The notes: a model not told the origin generated them from the letters alone. Counted from the stretch's first letter, positions 35,170-42,618 are shown. The stretch is 64,000 nt of DNA from an uncultured Treponema sp. (GCA_946186185.1 CAMHMJ010000005.1:1-64000), one strand, 5' to 3'. Made by a program: numbers and translations.

Positions 35170-36405
35170 ATGAAAGTAAATGCATTGAAAGGAATGAGGG
35201 ATATTTTGCCAAAGGAGCAGAAGATCCGCGATTATATACAGCAGAAAATTCTTGAAACCTACAGGGCAAGCGGTTTTGAACGCATCTCCACCCCGATTCT
35301 TGAGGATTCTGAAAATATCGATAAGTCCGACGGCGGTGACAACCTGAACCTGGTTTTCAAGGTATTAAAGCGTGGTGAAAAACTGGATTCTGCTCTTGCT
35401 GAAAATCCAAGCGCCGCCACTCTCTCAGATATGGGACTCCGCTACGACCTTACTCTTCCTCTTTCCCGTTTTTATGCGGCAAACAGAACTTCCCTTCAGT
35501 CGCCTTTTAAGGTAATCCAGACTGACCGTGTATACCGGGCAGAGCGCCCTCAGAAAGGCCGTCTCCGGGAATTCGTTCAGTGTGATATTGATATTCTTGG
35601 TGAAAAAAGCTGTAATGCCGAGGTTGAACTTATCGATGTAACCGCCCGGGCAATGCTCAATATCGGTTTTACGGATTTTACAATCAATGTAAACGACAGA
35701 CGAATCCTCAGAAATATGCTTTTAACCATGGGCTTCAGCGAAGACAGTCTTGATTCAGTCTGCATTACCTTTGATAAACTGGATAAAATCGGGGCTGCCG
35801 GAATTGAAACTGAATTGAAAGAAAAGGCTTTTCCGGAAAATGCCGTAAAAGAACTGGTTTCTTTTGTTTCTCAGTCTGAAATTACCCTTGATGCCGTAAC
35901 AAAAAAATGCTCGGATCCGTCCATTGCAGATGACATCCGTTATGTAATCAGCACTGCAACAAAGGCGTCTAAGGGAAAATATAAGGTTTCTTATTCTCCG
36001 AATCTTGTTCGCGGTCAGGGCTATTATACCGGAATGGTTTTTGAAATCGCCTGCCCTGAATTTTCAGGTGCCGTTGGCGGCGGCGGACGCTATGACCACA
36101 TGATCGGAAAATTCCTTGGTGAAGAAATTCCTGCCGTTGGTTTTTCAATCGGTTTCGAACGGATTTGCGCAATCCTTCTTGAAAGAGATTTTAAGATTCC
36201 GTCAGAAAAAGAAAAGTGCGCCCTTCTTTACGGTGAAACAGATGATTTTACAGAGGTTTTAGAACATGCCGAAAAGCTTCGTGAGCTTTATTCCGTTAGT
36301 ATCCTGAAAAAGGCAAAGAAAATGGGACCTCAGTTTGCCATGCTTGAAGGGCAGGGATACACAAAGTTTGCACAGATTAAAGAAGGCGAACTGGTTGTAA
36401 AATAA
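35170..36405 (+). CDS. hisS: Histidine--tRNA ligase
   Basis: HisS charges tRNA-His. The 411-residue product has ALKGMRDILP at the start, RYDLTLPLSRF (motif 2 region), VIQTDRVYRAERPQKGRLREFVQCDIDI and the histidine-binding GQGYYTGMVFE near residue 285, followed by GGGGRYDHMIGKFLG and VGFSIGFERI. AAGGAAT precedes the ATG. It starts 105 bases after the neuB-family gene. A perfect 7-bp hairpin (TTGCCGG/CCGGCAA, 36424-36443) lies after the stop. Confidence 0.96.
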   Translation: MKVNALKGMRDILPKEQKIRDYIQQKILETYRASGFERISTPILEDSENIDKSDGGDNLNLVFKVLKRGEKLDSALAENPSAATLSDMGLRYDLTLPLSRFYAANRTSLQSPFKVIQTDRVYRAERPQKGRLREFVQCDIDILGEKSCNAEVELIDVTARAMLNIGFTDFTINVNDRRILRNMLLTMGFSEDSLDSVCITFDKLDKIGAAGIETELKEKAFPENAVKELVSFVSQSEITLDAVTKKCSDPSIADDIRYVISTATKASKGKYKVSYSPNLVRGQGYYTGMVFEIACPEFSGAVGGGGRYDHMIGKFLGEEIPAVGFSIGFERICAILLERDFKIPSEKEKCALLYGETDDFTEVLEHAEKLRELYSVSILKKAKKMGPQFAMLEGQGYTKFAQIKEGELVVK

Positions 36406-36463
36406 GGCTTAGGTGAAAAAATGTTGCCGGTTTAGTCCGGCAATGTGAATGCCGGAGATGAAT

Positions 36464-36829
36464 ATGAAAGAAAGAATTAAAAAAGAAGACTCTGTTAATA
36501 CGGTTCAGAGAAAAAATAAGCGCAGGCTCAATCCGAAGCTTAGAAATGTCTTTATTGCTGAAGGACTTATTTTCCTTTTTCTCTTTGGTTTTATTTTTTA
36601 CTGCCAGTTCTGTGTGGCAAAAAATACTGTGAAGGGAAGCCTTCTGTACTCTCTTTCAATAATTATTCCTCTTTTGATTTTTGCAATTCCGACAGGGATT
36701 TCATATCTTGTCCGGGGTCAGCTCTTTGTAGGGGACTATGAAAGCCCGCTTAAAGCCGATGATAAAAAAGGTGAAGTCAGCGACGGCGACAGAAACTTTG
36801 CAGTTGCGAACTTAGTTGGAAGGCTGTAA
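36464..36829 (+). CDS. Small two-helix membrane protein of unknown function
   Basis: A 121-residue product with a very basic N-terminus (KERIKKEDSV, RKNKRRLNPKLR) and two membrane helices (about residues 30-50 and 63-88), then an acidic tail. The ATG at 36464 is favoured because GGAG (36454-36457) lies six bases before it; ATGs at 36449 and 36458 are possible. Function unknown. Confidence 0.7.
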   Translation: MKERIKKEDSVNTVQRKNKRRLNPKLRNVFIAEGLIFLFLFGFIFYCQFCVAKNTVKGSLLYSLSIIIPLLIFAIPTGISYLVRGQLFVGDYESPLKADDKKGEVSDGDRNFAVANLVGRL

Positions 36830-36871
36830 GTATGGGGAACAGGATATAAGAGATATTTAGGATATAGGAAG

Positions 36872-36900
36872 GAAGCTCTGTGACTGGGCTTCTTTTTTTT
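36872..36900 (+). terminator. Terminator of the small membrane protein gene
   Basis: GAAGC pairs with GCTTC across an 11-base loop, followed by eight T. Confidence 0.65.
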
Positions 36901-37046
36901 GCTATTTACACGTTCAGAAATTGCTGCGCCACTGCTCGCAATTTTCGTCGCTCCCGCTCGTAAGTAAAAAAAATGGAGCCTTTTCAGACTCCATTTTTTT
37001 AGCTATCTAGACGTTCAGGCAATGCTGTGCACTGCTCGCATTGCCT
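36901..37046. repeat. Two related hairpin elements flanking a bidirectional terminator
   Basis: Copies begin GCTATTTACACGTTCAG (36901) and GCTATCTAGACGTTCAG (37002). Each has a hairpin: GAAATTGC/GCAATTTT (36917-36924 and 36938-36945) in the first, and AGGCAATGC/GCATTGCCT (37017-37025 and 37038-37046, 9 bp perfect) in the second. The loops share the end CACTGCTC. The stem letters differ but stay complementary. Between them lies a terminator hairpin at 36966-37000. Confidence 0.8.
36966..37000. terminator. Bidirectional terminator for the small membrane gene and fba
   Basis: AAATGGAG pairs with CTCCATTT across CCTTTTCAGA, with A and T runs on the two sides, so it can end transcription from either strand. 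Confidence 0.85.
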
Positions 37047-37054
37047 TCACTCTT

Positions 37055-38053
37055 CTAATCCAAAGCGTGTCCTGCTGAACCGAGAACGTCGGTACATTTG
37101 TGCATGTACATTTTCTTGAGTTCTTCACGAGCTGGTCCCAGGTATTCGCGTGGGTCGAACTTGTCCGGGTGTTCTGCGAAGAACTTGCGGATTGCAGCTG
37201 TCATTGCAAGGCGTCCGTCTGAGTCGATGTTGATTTTGCAAACTGCAGATTTTGCAGCCTTTCTGAGCTGGTCTTCAGGGATACCTACTGAGTCAGGGAT
37301 TTTTCCGCCGAACTGTTCGATGATTCTTACATATTCCATTGGAACTGAAGAAGAGCCGTGGAGTACGATTGGGAATCCAGGGAGTTCCTTTTCGATTGCT
37401 TCAAGTACATTGAATGCAAGCGGCGGTGGAACAAGTACGCCGTCAGCAGAACGTGTACACTGTTCTGGTGTGAACTTACAGCGTCCGTGTGAAGTACCGA
37501 TAGAAATTGCAAGTGAGTCACAGCCTGTTTTGCTTGTGAAGTCTACAACTTCTTCCGGTTTTGTGTATTTTGATTCTTCAGCAGCAACATCGTCTTCAAC
37601 GCCACCGAGAACTCCGAGTTCAGCTTCTACTGTAACATCGTGAGCGTGTGCGTATTCAACAACCTGCTTTGTAAGTTTTACGTTTTCATCGTATGGAAGT
37701 GCAGAACCGTCGATCATAACTGATGAGAATCCGTTGTCGATACAGTCTTTTGCTACTTCGAAGTTCGGACCGTGGTCAAGGTGAAGTACGATCGGGATAT
37801 CGCAGCCCAGTTCGTGTGCATATTCTACAGCACCGCGAGCCATGTTGCGGAGGATGAATTTGTTCGCATACTGGCGAGCACCTTTTGATACCTGAAGGAT
37901 TACAGGTGATTTTGCTTCAACACAAGCCTGAATGATAGCCTGCATCTGTTCCATGTTATTAAAGTTGAATGCAGGAATTGCATATCCGCCTTTCATAGCC
38001 TTTGCAAACATATCGCGTGTGTTTACAAGACCAAGTTCTTTGTAACTCAACAT
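37055..38053 (-). CDS. fba: Class II fructose-bisphosphate aldolase
   Basis: This zinc enzyme splits fructose 1,6-bisphosphate in glycolysis and makes it in gluconeogenesis. The 332-residue product shows GYAIPAFNFNNMEQMQA, the metal and catalytic regions IVLHLDHGPNFE (near residue 89) and MIDGSALPYDENVKLTK, VEAELGVLGGVEDD, IGTSHGRCKF and VLHGSSSVP. Start supported by AAGGAG. It runs divergently from flaA genes, an arrangement I recall from Treponema pallidum (TP0662 beside TP0663 and TP0664). The 3' end abuts a hairpin element. Confidence 0.96.
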   Translation of the reverse strand: MLSYKELGLVNTRDMFAKAMKGGYAIPAFNFNNMEQMQAIIQACVEAKSPVILQVSKGARQYANKFILRNMARGAVEYAHELGCDIPIVLHLDHGPNFEVAKDCIDNGFSSVMIDGSALPYDENVKLTKQVVEYAHAHDVTVEAELGVLGGVEDDVAAEESKYTKPEEVVDFTSKTGCDSLAISIGTSHGRCKFTPEQCTRSADGVLVPPPLAFNVLEAIEKELPGFPIVLHGSSSVPMEYVRIIEQFGGKIPDSVGIPEDQLRKAAKSAVCKINIDSDGRLAMTAAIRKFFAEHPDKFDPREYLGPAREELKKMYMHKCTDVLGSAGHALD

Positions 38054-38084
38054 ATTAATTCTCCTTAAGAATTCAATTGTTCAT

Positions 38085-38113
38085 ATAGTAAGTTAAACGC
38101 TTATTTTTTTCAA
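38085..38113 (-). promoter_or_regulatory. Predicted fba promoter
   Basis: On the minus strand: TTGAAA (38108-38113), a 17-base spacer and TACTAT (38085-38090). Leader of about 25 bases with AAGGAG before the ATG. Confidence 0.6.
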
Positions 38114-38165
38114 GTCGATGAAATAAAAGTTCCTGGGGTTGAGGGTGAATAAAAACGGGAAGGGG

Positions 38166-38186
38166 AGTTTTCCGTGCTGGAAAACT
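38166..38186. promoter_or_regulatory. Perfect palindrome between fba and flaA promoters
   Basis: AGTTTTCC (38166-38173) and GGAAAACT (38179-38186) around a 5-base centre, 36 bases upstream of the flaA -35 box and without a T run. It could be a regulator site or an RNA hairpin. The 303-base gap between fba and flaA otherwise holds the two promoters and the flaA leader. Confidence 0.5.
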
Positions 38187-38222
38187 GTATTTTATTGAAA
38201 TCTAAAAGTGTATTTTTTCCGT

Positions 38223-38251
38223 TTGACAAATTCTTCTAGCATTCATATAAT
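38223..38251 (+). promoter_or_regulatory. Consensus sigma-70 promoter for flaA genes
   Basis: TTGACA (38223-38228), exactly 17 bases, then TATAAT (38246-38251): a perfect consensus pair. The predicted start near 38258 gives a leader of about 100 bases with a small hairpin (TTCCG/CGGAA, 38310-38329) and AAGGAG before the ATG. Confidence 0.85.
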
Positions 38252-38356
38252 TGTAATACTATTAAAATGTAATTAAATCAGATATTTATTCCGATAAAAA
38301 AGGGAAGCGTTCCGCAAACCTCTTCGGAATGTAATATTGTAAAGAAGGAGTTTTAC

Positions 38357-39136
38357 ATGAAAAAGGTTTTCAAAGTCCTTGTAAATCTTGCTCTTCTTTT
38401 TGTTATTTGTGTACCGGTATTCAGCCAGCCAAATTCAAGAAGTGTAGAGACCTTTGTAATCGACAATTTTGATAATGAAAGTAGTCAGGATTACAATTAT
38501 GACGGAGAATCATTGAATTGGGAATGGACGGTAAATGCAAGCCGGTTCATTGCTGAGGGTTATCCAAAATATGGTTATTTCAAGGGAATCCCGAATTCTC
38601 TTAAACCGTTCCAGAAGGCTGACGTAGAAGCTAAGGTTCTTGGCATTCAGACTGCTTTCAACAGAAAAGGTGATAACTGGTTCGAAATTATTCCTATGAA
38701 GGATGATAAAGTATTCGAAATTCCTTTTATCGGTAATGTTTCACAGCTTGATTTCTGGGTATGGGGTGCAAACTATCTCTACTATCTTGAAGTAATGGTT
38801 CGTGATGCAGAAGGTCGTGTTCATGTTCTTCCTGCAGGAAACCTTGCATTCAACGGCTGGAAAAATATTGTAGTTCACATTCCTGGATGGATGGTTCAGC
38901 ATTCAAAGCTTCGCTCAGGTCCTAAATCTCTTACTTTGATTGGTTTCCGTGTCCGAAGTGATGCTGCAGAATATGTTGATGATTTCCAGATTTATTTCGA
39001 CAATATCAAATACATGTCTAACTCACTTTCATTCATCTTTGATGGTTATGAGCTTCTTGGTACTGATTTTAGTGATGCTAAGACAGGTTCTGCTGTTCCT
39101 AACAATTCTTCTAAAAATAAAGGAGACGAAAAATAA
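38357..39136 (+). CDS. flaA: Periplasmic flagellar filament outer layer protein FlaA, first copy
   Basis: FlaA forms the sheath of the spirochaete periplasmic flagellum. The 259-residue product has a signal peptide (LVNLALLFVICVPVFSQ, likely cleavage after VFS) and family blocks VETFVIDNFDNES, VLGIQTAFNRKGDNWFEIIP, VSQLDFWVWGANYLYYLEVMV, GNLAFNGWKNIVVHIP and LTLIGFRVRSD. The tail is Ser/Asn/Lys-rich. It overlaps the second flaA by one base (TAATG). A perfect promoter lies upstream, suited to an abundant protein. Confidence 0.9.
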   Translation: MKKVFKVLVNLALLFVICVPVFSQPNSRSVETFVIDNFDNESSQDYNYDGESLNWEWTVNASRFIAEGYPKYGYFKGIPNSLKPFQKADVEAKVLGIQTAFNRKGDNWFEIIPMKDDKVFEIPFIGNVSQLDFWVWGANYLYYLEVMVRDAEGRVHVLPAGNLAFNGWKNIVVHIPGWMVQHSKLRSGPKSLTLIGFRVRSDAAEYVDDFQIYFDNIKYMSNSLSFIFDGYELLGTDFSDAKTGSAVPNNSSKNKGDEK

Positions 39137-39858
39137 TGAAAAAGATTATTGCTTCTATCGTAGCCGCTTTAGTTATTGTTTCTGCAGCAGCCGCACAGAA
39201 CAGTATCGTTGATAATCCAAATCCTGAAACTGTAGGAAATGATTCTGCAATGCAGGCTTTGCGTGAAATCTCTCTTGATAAATTTGAAAGAGAAGGTTCC
39301 TGGACAGTTCATATGTCTCCTGACTATGGTGTAATTTCTGGCCGTCTTTTTGAAGGAAATCCTGCTATGAAGGAACCTCTTAAGGAAGATGAAGGAAATG
39401 AAGATGCTGATACACAGGTACTTGGTGTAAAGGTTGAATTCTTCCGCCGTGGCGTAAACTCTTTCTATATTACTTCTCAGCGGCCAATCCCGATTGAAGG
39501 TATTGCAAAGACTGTTTCAATGTGGGTTTGCGGACGAAACCAGGGTCATGATATGTATATTCTTGTTGAAGATTACTTTGGCCGTGACTATGAGCTTTAT
39601 ATGGGTAACCTTGGCTTCAGCGGCTGGAAAAAGCTTACTGCTGTAGTTCCACCGAGCCCGGATGGAGAACACGGAATTGTTCAGTCAAGCCCATACTATG
39701 GTGATAAACCTGGACTTCGTGTAATCGGTTTCCGCGTAGACTGCAGTCCAATGCTTGCCCGCGGTTCATACTACATGTACATGGACGATCTTCGTGCCGT
39801 AACTGACCTTTACGATATGGAAAATCACGACGAAGACGATATGGCAGATAACTGGTAA
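39136..39858 (+). CDS. flaA: Periplasmic flagellar filament outer layer protein FlaA, second copy
   Basis: A 240-residue FlaA paralogue. The signal peptide (IIASIVAALVIVSAAAAQ, likely cleavage after AAA) is followed by SLDKFEREGSWTVHMSPD, VLGVKVEFFRRGVNSFYI, VSMWVCGRNQGHDMYILVED, MGNLGFSGWKKL and LRVIGFRVDC, matching the first copy block by block while differing elsewhere. The C-terminus is acidic. Its start overlaps the first copy's stop, so the two are translationally coupled. A terminator follows at 39878. Confidence 0.9.
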   Translation: MKKIIASIVAALVIVSAAAAQNSIVDNPNPETVGNDSAMQALREISLDKFEREGSWTVHMSPDYGVISGRLFEGNPAMKEPLKEDEGNEDADTQVLGVKVEFFRRGVNSFYITSQRPIPIEGIAKTVSMWVCGRNQGHDMYILVEDYFGRDYELYMGNLGFSGWKKLTAVVPPSPDGEHGIVQSSPYYGDKPGLRVIGFRVDCSPMLARGSYYMYMDDLRAVTDLYDMENHDEDDMADNW

Positions 39859-39877
39859 TCCGGTTTAATCTGATAAC

Positions 39878-39907
39878 AAAGCCGCTCTTTTACAGGGCGG
39901 CTTTTTT
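39878..39907 (+). terminator. Rho-independent terminator after the flaA pair
   Basis: AAAGCCGC pairs with GCGGCTTT, followed by a T run. Confidence 0.88.
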
Positions 39908-39951
39908 CTTTTTAACTTAAGTTTTATGGATTTGATTTACTAAGTATTAGT

Positions 39952-40110
39952 GTTAATTTTGAGTTTGCAAATACAATAAAAAATTGGCGTAAGCGGGGTT
40001 CCTGTTTTGAAAAACACTCAGCCACCGCGAAGCGGTACTGCCGTTTTTCAAAACAGGGTTCCCGCTGAGAGCCAATTTTTTGGTAGAAATTTAAAAACTC
40101 AAAATTAGAA
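39952..40110. repeat. Intergenic inverted-repeat element, copy 3, with a different core
   Basis: Nested perfect arms: TAATTTTGAGTTT (39954-39966) with AAACTCAAAATTA (40095-40107); AAAAATTGGC (39979-39988) with GCCAATTTTT (40071-40080); AGCGGG with CCCGCT; CCTGTTTTGAAAAAC (40001-40015) with GTTTTTCAAAACAGG (40043-40057); and an apical ACCGC-gaa-GCGGT (40024-40036). The left end matches copy 2 at 28 of 32 positions (39958-39989 against 10752-10783), but the core does not match copies 1 and 2. It lies between convergent genes. Confidence 0.9.
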
Positions 40111-40114
40111 CTAT

Positions 40115-40897
40115 TTACATTACCCTGTAAAGTTTTTTTCTTCCTTCTTTTCCCGTGTATTCAATCAGCTTCATTTTTTCAAGAACCCAGATAAAGAGGC
40201 TTGCGTTCTTATATGCATTCTGTCTTGTTTCTTTGTTTTGTTTCAGAAAGTTTGAGATGTCTGTTCTGGAAAAATATTGGCAATCCGGATTTTCTTCCCG
40301 GTTCTTTGTTTTTCTTTCATTAGCTAAGCAATCTTTCGGGACCAGTGTTTCCGGAAGCAGTGCCAGGTAGTCTTCTTTTGTCTTGAAGATATTTTTTTTA
40401 TATATTTCATTTAGCAGCTTGTCCTGTTTTATCCAGTTTTTTTCAAATCTTCTTTTTTTATTTTTGTTTTGAACATTTTCTTCTGTCTGAAGTCTTATTT
40501 CGGTTATGGAAACTTCAAGTACTTCAAGCGTAAAACCGGGAAGGAGCAGGGTGGGGTAGAGTCCGGTTAATTCCTTGAAAACTGAATAGAGGTTTTCTTT
40601 TTTGGGACTTTTTCGTGATGAAATCAGGGTGCCGTCAGCCTTTAAAGTTTTGATTATTTTTTCTCTGACAACCGGGTATACGATTTTTATATTTCTTTTG
40701 TTTTCCAGAGCCTTCAGAACTTTTGGAAGCAGCTTTGAAAGATTTCTGGTCTGGATTTCAACTATGGTTCCGTCTTCTGTAATTACATCGTAAATTTTTC
40801 CGTCGGCTTCAACTTCTGTCCGGCTTCCTTCCTGGAGTGCGTAAATTTCCTTCAGCTTCTTGTGTAAATTGCTTTCGTTCAGGGTGTTAATCGCCAT
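40115..40897 (-). CDS. Protein with PD-(D/E)XK nuclease-like N-terminal region, function unknown
   Basis: A 260-residue soluble, basic protein. Residues 10-80 carry SNLHKKLKEIYALQEGS, then EVEADGKIYDVI and TIVEIQTRNLSKLLPKVLKAL, then IKIVYPVVREK. D37 and E47-I-Q49 with a predicted strand-strand-helix order resemble the PD-(D/E)XK restriction-endonuclease core, with Gln in place of Lys. I recall conserved unannotated bacterial proteins with the same start. The C-terminal 60 residues (FSRTDISNFLKQ, ASLFIWVLEKMKLIEYTGK) look like a winged helix. It stands alone between repeat copy 3 and mraZ. No experimental function is known to me. The ATG at 40897 lacks a clear Shine-Dalgarno. Confidence 0.75.
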   Translation of the reverse strand: MAINTLNESNLHKKLKEIYALQEGSRTEVEADGKIYDVITEDGTIVEIQTRNLSKLLPKVLKALENKRNIKIVYPVVREKIIKTLKADGTLISSRKSPKKENLYSVFKELTGLYPTLLLPGFTLEVLEVSITEIRLQTEENVQNKNKKRRFEKNWIKQDKLLNEIYKKNIFKTKEDYLALLPETLVPKDCLANERKTKNREENPDCQYFSRTDISNFLKQNKETRQNAYKNASLFIWVLEKMKLIEYTGKEGRKKLYRVM

Positions 40898-40974
40898 ATC
40901 TAGTGTACCTATACAAGTATGTGCAAAAGACGAAAAAAAATCAAATTTTTCTGAATTTTCGGCAGAATTATCGG

Positions 40975-41002
40975 TTGACTTTAGAATTTTTTACAGTAAA
41001 AT
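40975..41002 (+). promoter_or_regulatory. Predicted mraZ (dcw) promoter
   Basis: TTGACT (40975-40980), a 16-base spacer and TAAAAT (40997-41002). The expected start near 41009 falls just before the MraZ-box array. Confidence 0.65.
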
Positions 41003-41011
41003 GGTTAATAA

Positions 41012-41047
41012 GTGGGAAAAAGTGGTAATAAGTGGTAATAAGTGGGT
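41012..41047 (+). promoter_or_regulatory. MraZ-box array (four GTGG-type repeats at 10-bp spacing)
   Basis: GTGGGA (41012), GTGGTA (41022), GTGGTA (41032) and GTGGGT (41042) repeat exactly every 10 bases and end at the mraZ ATG. In E. coli, MraZ binds direct repeats of TGGGN separated by 5 bases upstream of its own gene. The array fills nearly the whole predicted leader. Confidence 0.85.
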
Positions 41048-41491
41048 ATGAATCTTCTAACTGGTGAGTACAATAATACGATTGACGACAAAGGACGTGT
41101 CTCTTTTCCTGTGAAACTCAGGACCGCCGTTAATCAGAATGTGCTTATGGTTACAAAAGGTCTTGATACCTGTTTATGGCTTTTTACCATGGAAGAATTT
41201 GAATCATTTAAAAACAAGCTTACGGGAAATGCGTCCATGATGAAGAAGAAAAATCTTCAGGTTGTTCGACATTTTGTTGCTTCTGCACAGCCGGTTGAGT
41301 TTGATAAAAATGGACGACTTTCAATTCCTATGACGCTTCGGGAATATGCGCATCTTTCAAAGGACTGTACGATTCTTGGTGTTTCAAGCTTTATGGAGCT
41401 CTGGGATACAGAAACCTACAGCGAATACCAGAAGGAAAATGAAGAATCCTTCCGGGAAGCAGCAGAAGAATTTAATGATATCTGCTTCTAG
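41048..41491 (+). CDS. mraZ: Transcriptional regulator MraZ
   Basis: MraZ is a DNA-binding protein that regulates the division and cell-wall cluster. The 147-residue product has two SpoVT/AbrB-type domains, each with the DxxGR core: NTIDDKGRVSFPVKLR (residues 10-25) and EFDKNGRLSIPMTLREYA (about 82-99). I take the ATG at 41048; a GTG at 41042 is in frame but lies inside the last MraZ box. There is no normal Shine-Dalgarno. It is followed by a 140-base gap before rsmH. Confidence 0.93.
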   Translation: MNLLTGEYNNTIDDKGRVSFPVKLRTAVNQNVLMVTKGLDTCLWLFTMEEFESFKNKLTGNASMMKKKNLQVVRHFVASAQPVEFDKNGRLSIPMTLREYAHLSKDCTILGVSSFMELWDTETYSEYQKENEESFREAAEEFNDICF

Positions 41492-41631
41492 TTGTGACTG
41501 AACGAAGAAAAAAAGAATATAAATGGTGGAAGGGGAAATCTTTTTGAAAGGGTTACTTTTCTGATTTTTCTTAAGCTTTCTTTTGTAAAGCCTGGAATGC
41601 AGAAAAGTCCTTTCTTTAAGATTTATTAAAA

Positions 41632-42618
41632 ATGGAAATCGTTCATACTCCTGTTTTATTAAAACCTTGCTTATCTTTTCTCAAGCCGGAAGGCGAATAC
41701 GCTCAGAACGGGTGGATGTGTGATTCTACTCTTGGAGAAGGCGGACACAGCGAGGCATTTTTAAAGAATTTTCCTTCCTTAAATATAATTGGTATCGATG
41801 CAGATTCTGTAATTCAGGCAAGGGCAAAGGAGAGACTTTCGCCTTTTGGAGACAGAATGCATTTTTATAACGGATGGTTCAATGATTTTTATAAAAACTA
41901 TCCGGAAGAATATCCGAAACCTGATCTTATTCTGTTTGATCTGGGGATTTCGGTGTTTCACTACGAACGGGCTAAACGGGGTTTTTCTTTCCGCTATGAC
42001 GAAGCTCTTGATATGCGGCTGAATCCGGATTCAGAAAGTGAGTCGGCAGCAGACATTGTAAACACTTATAGGGAAGAAGAGCTGGCTGACCTTATTTACC
42101 TTTATGGTGAAGAAAAGCTCAGCCGAAGAATTGCCCGTTCAATTGTTATTGCCCGAGAAGGCGGAAGAATTGAATCCAGTAAGGCTCTTGCTGATATCAT
42201 CTGGAATGCGGTTCCTGCTTCATACAGATACGGTGCAATTCATCCGGCAACCAGAACCTTTCAGGCTCTGCGCATAAAGGTGAACAGCGAACTCAAGCAT
42301 ATTCCTGATGCCCTTCACAGTGCTTTTAAAGTGCTTAAACCGGGCGGAAAGCTTGGTGTTATCACCTTCCATTCACTGGAAGACCGCATTGTAAAAAACT
42401 ATTTCCGGAATCTTGGAAAACAGTGCGTGTGTCCTCCGGAGTATCCTTCCTGCAGATGCGGTGGACAGAGCTGTGCAGAGATTCTTACGCGAAAGCCTGT
42501 TGAGCCGGATGCAGAAGAGGTAAAGGAGAATTCCCCTTCCAGAAGTGCAAAACTCAGGGTTGTACGAAAGCTTAAGGATGCTTCTGATTTGCACCTGATT
42601 GGAGTGGAGGGATACTGA
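41632..42618 (+). CDS. rsmH: 16S rRNA m4C1402 methyltransferase RsmH
   Basis: RsmH methylates the N4 of cytidine 1402 in 16S rRNA. The 328-residue product has HTPVLLKPC at the start, DSTLGEGGHSEAFL (SAM-binding), IGIDAD, LILFDLGISVFH and GGKLGVITFHSLEDRIVKNYF. A cysteine cluster lies between residues 265 and 290 (CVCPPEYPSCRCGG), seen in several homologues. The ATG at 41632 has no Shine-Dalgarno and lies 140 bases after mraZ, so a second promoter is possible (a weak TAAGAT at 41617). The stop overlaps ftsL. Confidence 0.95.
   Translation: MEIVHTPVLLKPCLSFLKPEGEYAQNGWMCDSTLGEGGHSEAFLKNFPSLNIIGIDADSVIQARAKERLSPFGDRMHFYNGWFNDFYKNYPEEYPKPDLILFDLGISVFHYERAKRGFSFRYDEALDMRLNPDSESESAADIVNTYREEELADLIYLYGEEKLSRRIARSIVIAREGGRIESSKALADIIWNAVPASYRYGAIHPATRTFQALRIKVNSELKHIPDALHSAFKVLKPGGKLGVITFHSLEDRIVKNYFRNLGKQCVCPPEYPSCRCGGQSCAEILTRKPVEPDAEEVKENSPSRSAKLRVVRKLKDASDLHLIGVEGY

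Noticed and set aside
35061..35255. Small open frame between the neuB-family gene and hisS
   Set aside because: It overlaps the beginning of hisS in another frame, has no Shine-Dalgarno and no sensible composition.
7101..40110. The three repeat elements as integron attC sites
   Set aside because: attC sites carry RYYYAAC at the left and GTTRRRY at the right. The ends here do not, no integrase is present, and the cassettes between would be ordinary housekeeping genes.
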